The notes under the pieces are model-generated. The model searched no databases and was not told the DNA's origin. It saw nothing but the letters and a program-made list of their open reading frames with translations. A stretch of DNA of 64,000 bases from Chytridium lagenaria (Eukaryota > Chytridiomycota > Chytridiomycetes > Chytridiales > Chytridiaceae). The position numbers and the translations under genes are program-made. Below, piece by piece: positions 16,690 through 30,077 of the stretch (its first letter is position 1; each line of letters opens with the position of its first letter). Location: NCBI GenBank assembly GCA_025449115.1, contig JAHLKC010000102.1, positions 79,969 to 143,968 on the forward strand, in the 5' to 3' direction.

Positions 16690-17807
16690 TCCCTGTCAAT
16701 TCCATCTTCAATGCCATGCCCAACATATCCATCATTGCATCAATCGTAGCCTCAGCTTCCATCATCTCCCTCCTATCGTACTTTTATAAGCATTGAAAAG
16801 CTCTTGCCATTGCAGTCGGAGCGTCACATCGGCTTCTTGTTGAACCGTTTAGATTTGAATCGGAAATGCATCCCTCTCTTCTTCACGAGCTGTAGCAACA
16901 GCCCTGGAAACTACCCTCTCCCCTCCTCCATCATCCTCATCACATCCCTATTAAACTCCTCCCTCTTCCTTATTAAAGCCTTACCCCTATCGAGTTTCAC
17001 CACCTCTATCTCTTGTGTATGACGTTCCTCCATCTCTCGTCTCTCCATCTCTACGTTTTCCTACAATCTATCGACATCCGTGTTATATTCCTCGCTTTGT
17101 TTCGTAACGCCCTCCTCTCTCCATTTTCACAACCTCATTGTCTCGTTGATGGCGTTTCTCCATCTCCCGTCTCTCCAGCTATGAGTTCTTTATGCTCTCA
17201 ACCTCCACATTAAACTCTTCCCTCTCTTTCTATATCTCCATCATCTCAACCTTGCCTAACGCGTGTTCAGCTTCCACCCAAACTCTCTGTTCACAACCCT
17301 CATGCCGCTCCCGTATAGCATCTTCCCTCCACATTTCAAAACCGCTCTCATCACATCGTCATGTCGTTTCTCCATGGTCGTTTTGCGTTGTAAGGAAACG
17401 ACAGATGTGGTCCTAGAGCTTGCCTTATGTTTTCTTTGGAGGAGTCAACGGGTGAATGGACTTGACGAGAAGTGCTTTTCGATAAGGGTTATACGAGGAA
17501 GGAGGTTTGTCCATGAGTGGATGTGATGGTTTGGAGGGATCGTGAAAGGTTGATCGTGATTGAATATGTCAGAGCGATTTGGGTCAGCTGTGGTCTTGGT
17601 TGTAGGAGTGGAAAGGACGGCCGTAAGCTCTGCAGCTTTTGCCCCTCTCATCACATCGTCATGTCGTTTCTCCATAGTCGTTTTGGGCTGGAAGCTCTGC
17701 AGGCTTTTGAACATGCTGTGGACGAATCGCGTGTGGTTTGAGACCCTTGCGGTGGTGGTTGGCGGTCTTGAGAGTTTGGATGAACGTGTTGTAGAGTTAT
17801 TCTCCAC
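16690..17807 (-). pseudogene. Degenerate coiled-coil protein gene with internal repeats
   Basis: On the minus strand, charged heptad-like text recurs (LERREMEKRHQRDNEVVKM, then REMEERHTQEIEVVKL, then KREEFNRDVMRMMEEG). It is interrupted by stop codons and frame changes. The most upstream open piece runs 17807 to 17445 and starts MENNSTTRSSKLSRPP. A segment encoding TTMEKRHDDVMR occurs twice, at 17345-17385 and 17645-17685: 41 bp with essentially one mismatch, exactly 300 bp (100 codons) apart. This fits an old internally duplicated coding sequence. Function unknown; no catalytic domain is visible. It could instead be a live gene with several introns plus indel errors. Low certainty. Confidence 0.35.
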
Positions 17808-18620
17808 TATTGTTTAATATAGTGTAGGAGGGTTTTGATCTAAGATTCCAATTCCCGATAACGGGGAGGGTCGTTTGACGATGGCGACGGGGGAAGTGAT
17901 CATGGACGTCAGAGATGTTGTGGGGGTGGAGTTTGTCAATCTGTTTTGTGTTGATCTTTATGTGCTGCAGTTCTGAAAAACGCTCGAAAGGTGTTTCAGT
18001 ATAGATAAAATGGATTAATCGTAAGTACTTTTAACCACAAAAAGAAACGTTAATTGAAAGCGTGAATTAGAAAAGGAGCATTAAAATCAAATTGTCGCAA
18101 AATTTCACGACGCCGATAACCAAAAATATTATGCCAGAATATATCACGATATAACATAACGCGACGGCAGACAAAAAAAAAAGGTAACGGCAGACAAAAA
18201 AAGGACCTGCACATTATAGATAAACTACAAAAGAATTCCACCCACAATTTTTATTTCAACAACAACAAAGATCACTCAAAAAAATACCAAAAAAAAAAAA
18301 ACAAGCAAAAAGAGGTACTCAAAAAAAAACAAACTAAAAACAAGAGGTTTTTAAAACAACACAAAAACAACAAGGGCAGCTCAGAAAACCCACCCAAAAA
18401 AAAAAAGAAAGTAGGGGTTTATTCACAACTCCTCACCGATAAAAACAAAACCAAGGATGCAGACTTCAAAAAGACGTGTCGAGACGCTACAGAAAACAAC
18501 AACAAAAAAAAACATAAAAAAAAAAGGGAGCTCAACCCAAGACTCCCTCACAAACACAAACACAAACACACACACACACACACTCTCTCTCACACAAACA
18601 AAACGACACCCCCCTCCACC
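17808..18620. other. A-rich spacer downstream of glycogen phosphorylase
   Basis: No gene recognised. From about 18170 the + strand is dense in A runs, as expected for the T-rich 3' flank of the minus-strand phosphorylase gene. A (CA)n microsatellite followed by (CT)n lies at about 18550-18600. Confidence 0.5.
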
Positions 18621-19339
18621 TCACTCCTGCGAAACAGGCTTAATATGCCAAATCTTCTCCGCATAATCACGAATAGACCTTTAAAAAAAAACAAAAAAAC
18701 AGGTCAGCTTCACAGATAAACACGCCCCAAAAAAAACAACAATATATTCACCTGTCACTACTAAAACTTGCCCATACTAGCAGCCGCAAGAATCGATTTC
18801 TTGGCCCACTCTGATTTATCTTTAAACGCAACATCAATCTTCTCAAGAGTCTGAAGGTCTACAACACATACACACAAAAAAAAATAATCAATACACACTC
18901 TATCAAAAAAAAAAACAAAAAACCAAAAGAACAAATAAAATACAAAGAACAGCAAAGAAGACCAAAATAAATTGTAGACACAATCACTCACAACTCGCAA
19001 AATCATGACTGATAATATAGAAATCATGTCCCGTCGTCAAAGTACTCATCAACGGTTCAAAAATATACGCATCTCCAAACTCTCCCTTCCTCACACTCTC
19101 AACAACAGCCGCAAGGGAGGGGTCAAGAATGCTACCACGGAACCTTTTAAAAAAACAGAACTCATTAGTCGTTTCATCATCAATAAACAACAAAAGGAAG
19201 CGCAAAAGAAAGGGCAGACAATACAACGAAGAAAAAACAAAAACACACGACTTTTTTAACTGAACAAAAAGAAAAAAAAAGGGAGAAGGAAGACTTGACA
19301 CAAAAAAGAAAAGGGAGGAGGAAAAAGAATGAACGACCA

Positions 19340-19372
<33 letters not shown>

Positions 19373-22300
19373 TAAGAAGCACAGGGGTACCTATTATTAT
19401 GACGAATATCCTCAACCTCAGGTGTAAGAGCTCCAAACATCCAAATATTCTCATCACCCACTTCCTCAGCAATCTCAATATTGGCTAACAAAAAAAAAAA
19501 AGAGGTTAAACCAAAAAAAAACTCGCATCCAAAAAAAAAAAATCACACAAAAAAATCCCTTATTTTTACCTCCATCCACCGTCCCAATAATAAGACCACC
19601 GTTAAGCACAAACTTCATGTTGGACGTTCCAGAGGCTTCCGTACCCGCAGTCGAAATGTGCTATAAAGAAAACAAAATACAGTTAAAAAACCAAAACCTC
19701 CACATTCCACAACAAAGAAAAGAAAAAAGAAAAACCGCAACCCCTCCTCTTCCATCTTCACCTCCATCCCCGGAACGAACCCCAACCCTCCGTACGCACG
19801 CTCACCACCTCTATCTCCAAAACAAACCCCAACCCCTTAAAATAACACCCCCAATCTTCATGCTCACCACCTCCATCCCCAGAACGAACCCCAACCCCCC
19901 CCCCCCCCTTAAAAAAGAACAACTCGTCCGTACGCACGCTCACCACCTCTATCTCCACAACAAACCCCAACCCCCCTTAACAAAAATAACATCCCCAATC
20001 TTCACGCTCACCGCCTTCCTTCCGGAAACGAATCCCCATATAAAATATAAAAACAATCGACCCCCCTCCCCACGCTCACCGCCTTCCTCCCCAAAACAAA
20101 CTCCAACCCCCTTAACAAAGAAAACCAACCCCTCCCCCATCTTCACGCTCACCACCACCCCCCTTCCCCCACAACACCCCCCCCAAAAAAAACTCCCCAA
20201 AACCAAAAAAACCCACCTGCGAAATATCCGACGCCGGAATAATAATCTCCGCCACAGACACATTATAATTCGGAATAAAAATCAACTTCAACTTTTCATT
20301 CGTCTCCTCATCCCCATTCACTCGTTCAGCCACATTGTTAATCAACTTGATAATCAACTTGGCAATGTAATACCCCGGCGCAGACTTGCCAGAAAAGATC
20401 ACCACCTTGGGCGTTTGCGTCAATCGTTCACTCGCGCTCATGCTCTTCAGTTGCTGGTATCGGTGAATCACTCCGAGAATATTCATAAATTGACGCTTGT
20501 ATTCGTGGAAACGCTTGCACTGTGGGGGAAAGGGCGCAGCAAAATTAATAAACGTAATGGACATAATAACGAATAAACGTGAACAAAAACACCCCCTTCA
20601 CAACCCTTCCCCAGAAAACCCCAACACCAACCCTATTCAAAAAAAAAAAAAAACAAACCGCGAATACCGTTACCAATAAACCCCCTCCACAACCCCCTTA
20701 CAACCCCCAACACCAACCCTCTTCCGAAAAAAACAAAAAAACGCAAATACCAATCCCAGAAAACCCCTTCCCAACCCCCTCCCAACCCCCTCCCAACCAA
20801 CTCAAAGAAAAAACAAAGAAAAAAACCAACCCACCTGAATATCAAACAACGCATCCGGCGACACCGCAATCTTACACGTCGCCTTAATATACTCAGCAAG
20901 CCGCACCTTATTCAACCTCTTGATATTCATCCACTGAACCTGAAAATGCTTATCCTCCGCATACTTTTTAATATCCGCAATAAGGTCAAGATGCTAAACC
21001 ACACATCAGCACACACACCGAAGAAAAAAAAAAGAGCACGTACCTTGACCCAATCCTCGCTCCCAAGCTTGTCGGTAATAAGCTCCCCAAGACCAGGGTT
21101 GGCTTGGTTAAGCCATCTGTGAAAAAGAGTGAGCACGGAAACATGGACAAGGTGGACACAAACCTCCTGGGAGTGATACCGTTGGTAACGTTGGTGAACC
21201 GCTCAGCTCCGAAAAAGTCAACAAAGTCAGGGAAGATCTGAATGTTAAAAGTCACTCAAGGAAAGCTACAAATATGGTATAAAAACAAAGTGGACATACC
21301 TCCGATTTGACTAGCGCCGAGTGAAGAGCTAACGGATATAAAATAAAGTGTGTGTTGGACCCCAGACTTCAATATAGAATACAAAATCAACTCACCAGCA
21401 ACACCATTGACGGTATGCGAACCAACACATGCCAAGAACGCCATCCTCACGTGCTGCGGGTGTCCCTCCTCAATAATAGACATCCTCCTCAACCTATGAG
21501 AAAAAGAAGGAAAAAAAAAAAATGGGCACGTCAGATCATTAACACGAGAAAAGAAGACAATGAAAAAAAAGAAAACAAAAAAAAAAAAAACCACGACACG
21601 TCAGATTATCGACACGCGAAAAAAAAGAGAGCACAAAAAAAACCCCCCAAAACCAGCACACACGAAAAAAAAGAGGAAAAAAAAAAAAAGGACAACCAAA
21701 AAAAAAACAACCAAAAAAAACTCACTTTTCACGATCCCCCGGAAACCTGGCCTCAACCTTCTGCAAGAAAAAACAAGTTGATATCAAAAATAATCATCAT
21801 CACCCTCGGCAACAAATCCTGAATAAGCGGGACAGCCATCGTTCAAGAGCCCTTACAAAAAAAAAAAAAAAAAAAAACAAACGCCATCAGCAAAACAAAA
21901 AAAAGGGCAGTGTGAACAAAAAAACCCCCATAAACAAGACTCCTAAATGACTCACTCAGGAAGCACAGTATGGTTCGTAAACGAATAAGTCTTGGTAACA
22001 TATCCCAAGCGTCATCCCACGAAAGCCCCTCCTCATCAATAAGCATCCGTTGAAGCTCCACAACACCAAGCGTAGGGTGAGTGTCATTCAACTGGATCGA
22101 AACATGATTAGGAAACTCGCTCCAAGGCACATTCGACTTTTTGAATCGTCGAATAATATCTTGAAGCGTGGCGCTGACAAAGAAATACTGTTGCTTGAGA
22201 CGAAGAATCTTGCCAACCATGTGGTTGTCGTTGGGTACTGTTTTTAATCATTGTTAGAACGGCACTCGCCCATCCATCCATCCATCCATCCAAAAACGAA

Positions 22301-24130
22301 ACAAAACAAAACCAACCCCTCAACAACACAATACATACCAAAACAGACGTAATATTCTCCGCACTTTCTGCTCCTCCACACTCTTATCATACTGCCCCTC
22401 ATTAAAACTCGCAAAATCAAACTCCTTCTTAGCTTGGAGCTCCAAAGTCGAATATTAATGCAATTCTTGGTATTGTATCCAGAATAGGGTAATCATACGC
22501 AACTGCAATAATCTTCTCTCCACCCTCCCAAATGTACTTTTCTTCTCCAAGCTCAGTAATGGTCTTGGTCACGTACCCTCGAAGCGAATGTCATACGTCA
22601 CATCAAGACGCTGGATTTCCCAGGGGTTGCCAAAGTTGAGCCAGTAGTCGGGAACTCGGTTTGGTAGCCGTCAATGATGCGTTGTTGAAAGATACCGTAG
22701 TTGTAGCGGATACCATAACCCCAAGCCTAATCAAGTAGAGAGTATCAAAGGTGAGTTAGTTATTCGATAAAGATGGATGGAATGAAAGGTATGGAAATAA
22801 ACAAAAAGTATTATCAATGTCTTTAAATTCCACAAGGAAATATTAACACCTAAACTCCACCGGGGTTTGCCCAACATGACACTGCAATTACTTACCGGAT
22901 AATCCAAGGTAGCCATGGAATCCATAAAACAAGCCGCCAACCTACCCAAACCACCATTGCCCAAAGCTGCATCCAACTCCTCCTCCACAAGATCCTCCAA
23001 CCTGAATCCAACCTGTCAAGGCCTCCTTGTAATGTCCTTGACAACCATATTCAAAATAGCATTGTCCATGGTCCTGCCAAGAAGGAACTCGAGGGAGAGG
23101 TAGTAGACACGTTTGGGGGATTTACGGGTGTGATATTGTTGAGTCGCGTTCCATTTGTCAAGGAGGCGGTCGCGGACACTATTAAGAAAGAGGTTTAGTT
23201 AAAGTGAAAAAAGAAGAAAGAGAGTGTTTTTTTTTACCTGTAAGCTGTAGCGTGGTAGGCAGCAAAGTTATCCATGTTAAAGGAAGAACGCGCAAGTGTC
23301 TTTGTAGCGTGACGACAGAATGACTTTAAGATGGCATCCTCATCTGCTCAAAACACGGTTAGGTTTAGGAATGTCACACAAGGTTGAGTTTGTGGGTGGG
23401 GCGGCGGATAAGAAATTCAGTGGTTTGAAAAAGGGGTGACGCATCATTAGTCCCTTCCCCCCTTCAACTCTTTGGTAACGTGTAAGAGGAACCTTTGGAA
23501 TGAGCGCACATGGGAATGTGGACTGGAACAAGAAGAGGCATGGAAATGAATGGTATCGGTATGGGAGGAGGGTGGAGTGGAATGGGGTGAGGAAACAGAG
23601 AGAGGAAACAGAGAAAGGGAGGCATCGACATTGAAGATGTAATGCATGCATGCAAAGGCGGTAGGTATCCTTTGTCTGCGACCATGCATGAATGAATGAA
23701 TAAAATTGATGGCGGATGTTCCCATGTTTTTACAAAAGAGACATGTTTTGAGGGTACCCACGACGTGGGCACCCTGCATCCGCGGAAAACCCGTGTGTCT
23801 CAAATCGCCAGGTCATGTCCACTAGTCTCCTACCCACACGGATGATAGCACACTCCAAAGTCACAAAAAGCATCGCGAAGCGCTGCATGCGCCTTCTCTG
23901 CGACTCTTCTGGTCAAAGCATTTACAACAAAAACTCACCATTCTCCTCCTGCTGGGTGTTTCATTCCAGACCCTAAGAGCCTTATCCGAAGGAGCCCAGA
24001 GGGGTTCGTCTGACCAGAAGGAAGTCCGGTTGAAGGACCGGTAGCACTGCGAGAGCGACCGGGTCCGGTGGGGATGACGATGCGGACACGCGCCGAGCTG
24101 GGGTGGTGGGGTGTAGTTGTCGGTAGTCAT
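18621..24130 (-). CDS. GPH1: Glycogen phosphorylase, about 18 exons
   Basis: Releases glucose-1-phosphate from glycogen; cytosolic PLP enzyme. Family blocks in order: [127 protein letters not shown] and [14 protein letters not shown]. The PLP lysine lies in [20 protein letters not shown]. The protein ends [10 protein letters not shown], with the stop at 18621-18623. The N-terminus ([11 protein letters not shown] at 24130) is poorly conserved, so the start is less certain. Roughly 17 introns interrupt the gene; several are several hundred bases of T-rich or G-rich low-complexity sequence on the coding strand. Frame breaks near 18776 (extra T in a T run), about 21990 and about 23000 look like indel errors. 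Confidence 0.92.
19730..20200. repeat. Imperfect C-rich minisatellite inside a glycogen phosphorylase intron
   Basis: The + strand repeats a 50-100 nt theme: a segment like CTCACCACCTCCATCCCC, then AACGAACCCCAACCCC, with spacers of varied length, about six times. It occupies the intron between the PLP-lysine exon (ending near 19662) and the exon starting near 20219. A related C-rich theme recurs in the next intron upstream (about 20580-20835). Confidence 0.7.
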
Positions 24131-25804
24131 TGCTCAAGGAAAACAGTGGTTTCTTCTCAAGGTAGGTAGCAAAGTGGAATGAGGAAAGAAAAAGAGGAAC
24201 TAGAAAGTTGAGGTAGTTTTTGATGGATGGATGGATAGAATGTAATGAATTGGATGGTGGATGGATGGATTGGATGGGGAGCGGGCAAGTGTTGAGCAAA
24301 AATAATAATTTTTTTGCTTGGTCAGTGTCGATGATCGATGCAAAAAGGTTGTACTCGTCTTTTCGTGAGGGTTTTGTGTTTGTTGTGTTTGTGTTTTTTC
24401 TCGATCTGCAGGAATCCCTCGCGCTCTCTCTCTCTCTCTCTCTTCCGGATTTGAGGCTTTGCTTGATGTTCTTGTCAAGTGAGAGTAAAAAGTTGAAAAA
24501 AAAAGCTTTTTGCAGGAGGGGAGGAGTGATGGATACCTACAAGGATGCTGGATGGTTTGAAATAAAGTGAATTGAATTGAATTGTATGAATTGAAATAGA
24601 ATGGAATAGGAATGGAATAGGAATGATAGGAATGGGAATGAGGGAATGGATCTCTTTATACGTAAAGAACAGAAACAGAATACACACACACGCACACACA
24701 CACAGCAGAGAGTATGTATACAGGTGGGAAATATAAGAAAGAGTTGTTGTGATGAAATAAAGAAGAAGAAGAAATGTTTCTGGATGAGAACAAAAGTATA
24801 AAGTACATATGTACTATATAAGTATTATAAGTAAATAAAATAAATAAATAAATATTGAACTGGTCATCATCCATCAATCATCACATCATCATCATCATCA
24901 ATTCATCATTTTATTAATTTATTATTATTAATCGATTTGAATATTTATCAACTGAATATAATAAATACCAAATTAGGTAATACATCATACATTCATTTTA
25001 ATAAATAATAATAATAATATTTATTAAATATTAAAGTAAAAGACCCCTCTCAAAGTGATATAAATAATACAAATATTTATGCACAGAGACGATAAGAAAG
25101 TATTTATGATGATGACGTTATATACATATATATAGGTACATATGTACCTGATAAATGAATATAATGTATTTTAGAACGTGGCTCATCCCTGTCCTCTAAT
25201 AAATAAACAAATAAATAAATAAATAAATAAATACTTGTTCTTAATATTAATAAATACTACTAGTTATTATTCACAACCTCATACACCTTATCACACATCT
25301 TCATATTTATTTACATCCTTATCACACACACACCACCACACACTTTCTTATCACACTCTGCACACTACTGCACCATGTATTTATTATATATTAAGTATCA
25401 TTAATATTCAGAACAATCATACAGACTCTTACTGCTCACACTATCATATTCACATCCACTACTGCCAACATCACATGTACATGCGCAACTTGCTATTTAT
25501 ATCACCTTATTGATCTGACATAACTCTTCCTCCAAACGACATCCTTACCATTCCTCTAAAAAACAAGACAGTTCCTACTGAAAAAAAAGGACCAAACTAT
25601 TAATCTGATACCTCCCTCAGCGCCTTCCTCTGCTTCTTTGGCTGATAAAACCCACGGGGTACCCAGGTGTTTATTAGGCGTATATCCGCAAAGAAAATGT
25701 GTCGTGTCCATGCATTCAAGTACAAGTGATTGACTGGTCTGACAATTCCATTTCCAAAAAAAAAAAAAAAAAAAGAGAGGCCTTTGAACGTATAAACTCA
25801 ACGA
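24131..25804. other. AT-rich spacer with microsatellites between divergent glycogen phosphorylase and UTP13 genes
   Basis: Contains (GGAT)n/(TGGA)n around 24220-24280, a (CT)n run at about 24422-24442, a (CA)n run at about 24685-24705, an (AAAT)n run at about 25198-25232 and a 16-bp perfect palindrome at 25134-25149. No coding evidence. It must hold the promoters of both flanking genes. Confidence 0.55.
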
Positions 25805-28800
25805 ATGCCTTCCCTCTCAGCAGCGGGTAACGATCATGCATCAAGACTAAGTCAAAGTAAGGACATGGCGTTTTTCAGAACTGTATCTTGCCATCTTTCC
25901 AATACGGTCTTGCTTTCAAAACATTGTCGTTTTTACTAGTAATGTGCCTTGTCTAACCCAATGCCCCTTCTCACCAGCTTTGAGTTGCAAGAACCATTCA
26001 ACCCATCTATTTGGGCGGTCATGCACAAACAACACCCGATGAGCGATACTAGTCTCTTCTTTAGGTGAAGAGATTCACATCTTGGATTTAGAGACCGGCC
26101 TATCCCACATGACACTGAAACCGGTAATGACCCTCTTTCATCCCATCCCATCCCATCCCACTAAATAACCACCCCAAGGACGCCGGAGACGTTACCTGCT
26201 TTGCCATCAAACCCAACGGCAAGCACATTGTCGTTGCCCACCCGTTCCCTCTCCTAAAAAACATTTGACCTTGAAACCGGCACACTGGTTCGATCTTGGA
26301 AGGTGCGCAAAAAAAAACAAAACATTGAGAGGCTTGACTTGACAATGACAACACTCTTTTTCTTCAGCTCATGAAGCACCCGTTCTGACCATGGCGTTTG
26401 ACTCCACATCCACTCTTGTTGCAACGGGTTCTGCAGACAGTACAGTAAAAGTTGGGACGTGATCATGGCCATGCGACACATAATTTCCGTGGCCACGCTG
26501 GCGTGGTGTCGGCTGTCACGTTTTCATCATCACTACGTAAGAAGACGAAAAAGAGGATATTGCTGGCATCTGCGAGTGAGGATTGTAAAATCAACGTATG
26601 GGATCTTATGACGAAAACGTAGGGCGAAATTCCCTCTTTTTTTATACATTGTTTTTCGCCGCAATGATACTGATCGGGTTCATAGACTTGTGGCAACGTT
26701 GGAGTCGCATATCAGTGTTGTGAGGAGTTTGGAGTTTTTTGCGGATGGGGAAGGCTTGTGAGTGGTGGAAGGGATAAGGTTATGAATGTGTGGAATTTGG
26801 AAGACTTGACAGGGGAAATTACCATTCCAACTTATGAGGTTTGGGATTTAAATGGATATCGCCCATATTAACGGTTTTTTTTTTTGTTGTTGTTGTTTTG
26901 TTTCTTTTTTGGTTTTTTGATAGTCGATTGAGGTCTTTTGTGCTTGAGCGATCTGTTTTTGGAGATTCGCCTGCTCTTCCAAGTTTAAAGGACCCCTTGT
27001 GTGTACTGGTGGTGAAAGTGGTAAAGCCTTTTCCATTCATTTCCGTTGTCATCGCTACCGTTTCCACAGAATGAACACTCACATCTCTCCCACGCCGTGT
27101 TTTCCAGGTTCCCTCAAGTCTGGGAACATCACCTCTGGCCAATGCGTTTCACCCGTGATCCACCGTCCAGCAGCAAAAGCGAAATCTTTAGCATAGCGTA
27201 AGTGGGGTTTTCCCGCTGTGAATCTAACCCGATTTCTATAGACTCTTGAAGGTTAAGAAGCAAGCCATGGTGGTCACGTCTGATCAGAATTTTTTGTTTT
27301 ATGATGTTGAAGATGATTTTCGGCTTGCGAGTCAGGTTATTGGGTATAATGAGGAGGTGATTGATTTGGTGTTTTTGAATCCGGAGGAGTCGCAGTTGGC
27401 GGTTGCGACGAATAGTGAGCAGGTATATATATATATATATTTTTAATTTTTATTTCTTTTTTTATTGTTTTTATATTATTTTATTGTTATTTGTTGTTTT
27501 CATTTGTTATTTGTTGTTTTATTTGTTTTATTATTTTTATTCTTCTTATTGCTCTTTACTGTTTATATTGTTTTTTGTTCTTTTTTCTTTTTTCTTTTAT
27601 TCGTTTTTTTATTTCTTTATTTTTTCTGGCAAAATGGCTAACGAAGGGTGGCGTTTTACATTTTTTCGTTAGATTCGTGTATATAATCTCGGGACTCGGA
27701 TACCCAGATTCTGCACGGCCACGACTCAACCGTGGTATGTTTAGATCGATCCAAAGATGGGCGATTTTTGATATCGGGGTCCAAAGACAAAAAAGCGATA
27801 TTGTGGCGGTATTTCGATGACACGCAAAAGTAGGTGTAGTGGTTTTTTATTGGTGTGCTTATGGTGTGAAAAAGGTTTTATAAGGTTGGAGTGTGTGCTG
27901 GACATGCGGAAGCGGTTGGGGCTGTGGCGTTTTCGAGGAAGGGGGTGGGTTTGTGGTGACGGGGAGTGAGGATAGGACGATTAAGTTTTGGGAGGTGCCG
28001 CGGTTTGGTGAGAGTTTGGATTTTTTTTTGTTGATTTTTTTTTTTTGTTTTTGTTTTTTTTGTTTTGTGTTTTGTGGCTGTTTTTTGTTTGTTTTTTTGT
28101 TTTTTTGTTTTGTTTTTTGTTTTTTTGTTTTTTTGTTTTTTTTTTTGTTTTGTGTGTTTCTGTACTTTTTTTGCTTTTTTTTCTTTGTCAAGATTGAAAC
28201 ATGGCTGACTTTTTTTTTTTTCTTTTTTGGGGTGATCAGAGGAGTTTGATGAGGAGAACCCTGAATCGTTCAAAGAGGTGAAATTAAAAACAAAAGTTTA
28301 CGTTTCAGGCGCATGAGAAGGATATCAATTCTATTGCTGTTTCGCCGAATGACAAGCTTTTTGCGACGGGGTCTCAGGATAAGATGGCAAAGGTTTGTGG
28401 GGTTGCTGTTTTATGTGTTTTTTTGGAGACTTTGTTGTATTTTTTTTTTTTGGGGGGGGGAATGGGTTTTTGGGTGTTTTGGTTTTTTAACGGTGTTGAA
28501 AAGATTTGGTCGACTGTGGATGGATCCCTTGTTGGTGAATTTCGCGGTCACCGACGTGGTGTATGGTGTGTAGCGTTCTCGACGGTCGACCAAGTCTTGG
28601 CCTCCGCATCCGCCGACAAAACCATCAAACTCTGGTCCCTCGCTGATTACAGTTGTCTCAAGGTACCCCAACCCCCCCCCCCTCCCCCCCTCACTAACAT
28701 ATCGACAGACGTTTGAAGGACACCTCAACTCTGTATTAAAAGTCTCCTTTGTATCACTCGGGATGCAACTCTTGTCTACCGGGTCTGATGGGCTTTTAAA

Positions 28801-30077
28801 GCTTTGGAATATCCGGACTTCAGAGTGTGTGAATACGTTTGATCAGCATGAGGATAAGGTTTGGGCGCTTGCTGTTATGGATGGGGAGGGTGTTGTGGTG
28901 TCTGGAGGTGGGGATGCGAGGATTACGGTTTGGAGGGATTGTACGGTTGAGGATGAGGAGAAGATGAGTAGGGAGATGGAGGAGCGGGTGTCAAAGTAAT
29001 GGATTTTATACCGTTGTCTTTTGCTTTTTTTTCTTTGTTTCTTGTTTTTATATTTCTTTTTTTTTGGTTTTCTTTTTTTCTTCTTTTGTTTTTTCTTTCT
29101 TTCTTTTTTTCTTTTCTTTTTCTTCTTTCTTTCTTTTTTTCTTTCTTTTTTTTTTTTTTCTGATTTTTGTTCTCTCTTTACTTTTTTTTCTTTTTTTTTC
29201 TTTCTCTTCTTTTTTTTTTTTCGGGGGTTTTATTAACGCGGAGAATTATAGGGAACAAGATCTCGCAAATTGTATCTTGAGAAAAGACTTCAAGAACGCA
29301 TTCATCCTCGCCCTTGACCTGGATCAACCGTTTCGTCTCCTAACGCTTCTTCGAGACCTCCAACGATTCCCCGAACATCCCGACTCTGAAACCGGTTCTA
29401 AAAAAGTCGACCAAATCATCCAATCCTTTGACATCAAGCAGGTAAACCCTCTCCAAACCCCCCGCCTTCCTTTCCCGAAAAAAAAAAACAAAAAAAAAAA
29501 AATTTCACACCCTTCCCTTACAGACCGAAAAGCTCCTCCTCTACGTACGAGACTGGAACACCAACACCCGGCACGCCCCCATTGCCCAAAAAGTCCTCCA
29601 CCTCATCCTCCGATCTCACCGTCCCACGGATCTGTTGAACCTCCCACGCGTCAAAGAAATCTTGGATGGGTTGATTGCTTACACGACGAGACATTTGGGA
29701 CATGCTGAAGAGCTTTTGAAGAAGACGCATCTCTTGGATTATACTTTGAGAGATGGGGGGATTGTTGGGGGAGGAGATGGAGTGATGGGGGTTGTGGGTT
29801 GGGATGGGGTTTGGTGGGATGATTTGTTGGGAGGAGATGGTTTGATGCGGATTGTATTTTGGAGGATGGGGGATTTGTTGGGAGGAGATGGATTGATGTG
29901 GATTTTGGAGGATGGGGGATTTGTTGGGAGGAGAGATTGATGTGGATGATGTTTTGGAGGGTGGGGGATTTGTTGGGAGGAGATGGTTTGATGCGATTTT
30001 TTGCCGACATCATTGTCCTTTTGAAACATCTGCAAGGTACAGAATCATCAAATGGATTGCTTGAATCAAGACTTTGA
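25805..30077 (+). CDS. UTP13: UTP13 (TBL3) WD40 protein of the U3 snoRNP / small-subunit processome
   Basis: Nucleolar component of the UtpB complex, needed for early 18S pre-rRNA processing. WD40 repeats form two propellers: HILDLETGLSHMTLKP, LVATGSADSTVKVWDV, HNFRGHAGVVSAVTFSSS, LLASASEDCKINVWDL, VSGGRDKVMNVWNL, VVTGSEDRTIKFWEV, LFATGSQDKMAKIW, LASASADKTIKLWSL and LLSTGSDGLLKLWNI. The C-terminal Utp13 helical domain follows (LANCILRKDFKNAFILALDL, then YVRDWNTNTRHAPIAQKVL). The proposed start, ATG 25805, gives a first exon ending near VLLSKH; it is plausible but unproved. At least ten introns, several T-rich (for example 27423-27673, 28013-28238, 28998-29250). A missing T near 26450 breaks one WD repeat. 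The end is uncertain: either in or before the minisatellite near 29750, or at the stop at 30077. Confidence 0.88.
29750..29996. repeat. G-rich minisatellite at the 3' end of UTP13
   Basis: About six imperfect copies of a unit built on GGGGGATTTGTTGGGAGGAG followed by an ATGGTTTGATG-like tail. They sit directly after the last conserved Utp13 residues (LLDYTLR). The coding strand carries many runs of 3-6 G. Whether the block is intron, coding tail or 3' UTR cannot be told; the reading frames through it are broken. Confidence 0.75.

Noticed and set aside
19750..20835. CCCCAACCC-type text considered as telomeric repeat
   Set aside because: The unit is irregular and intronic, flanked by glycogen phosphorylase exons; it is a minisatellite.
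29021..29236. Phe-rich ORFs around 27.4-29.2 kb and 19-21.6 kb
   Set aside because: They are translations of T-rich intron sequence inside UTP13 and glycogen phosphorylase.
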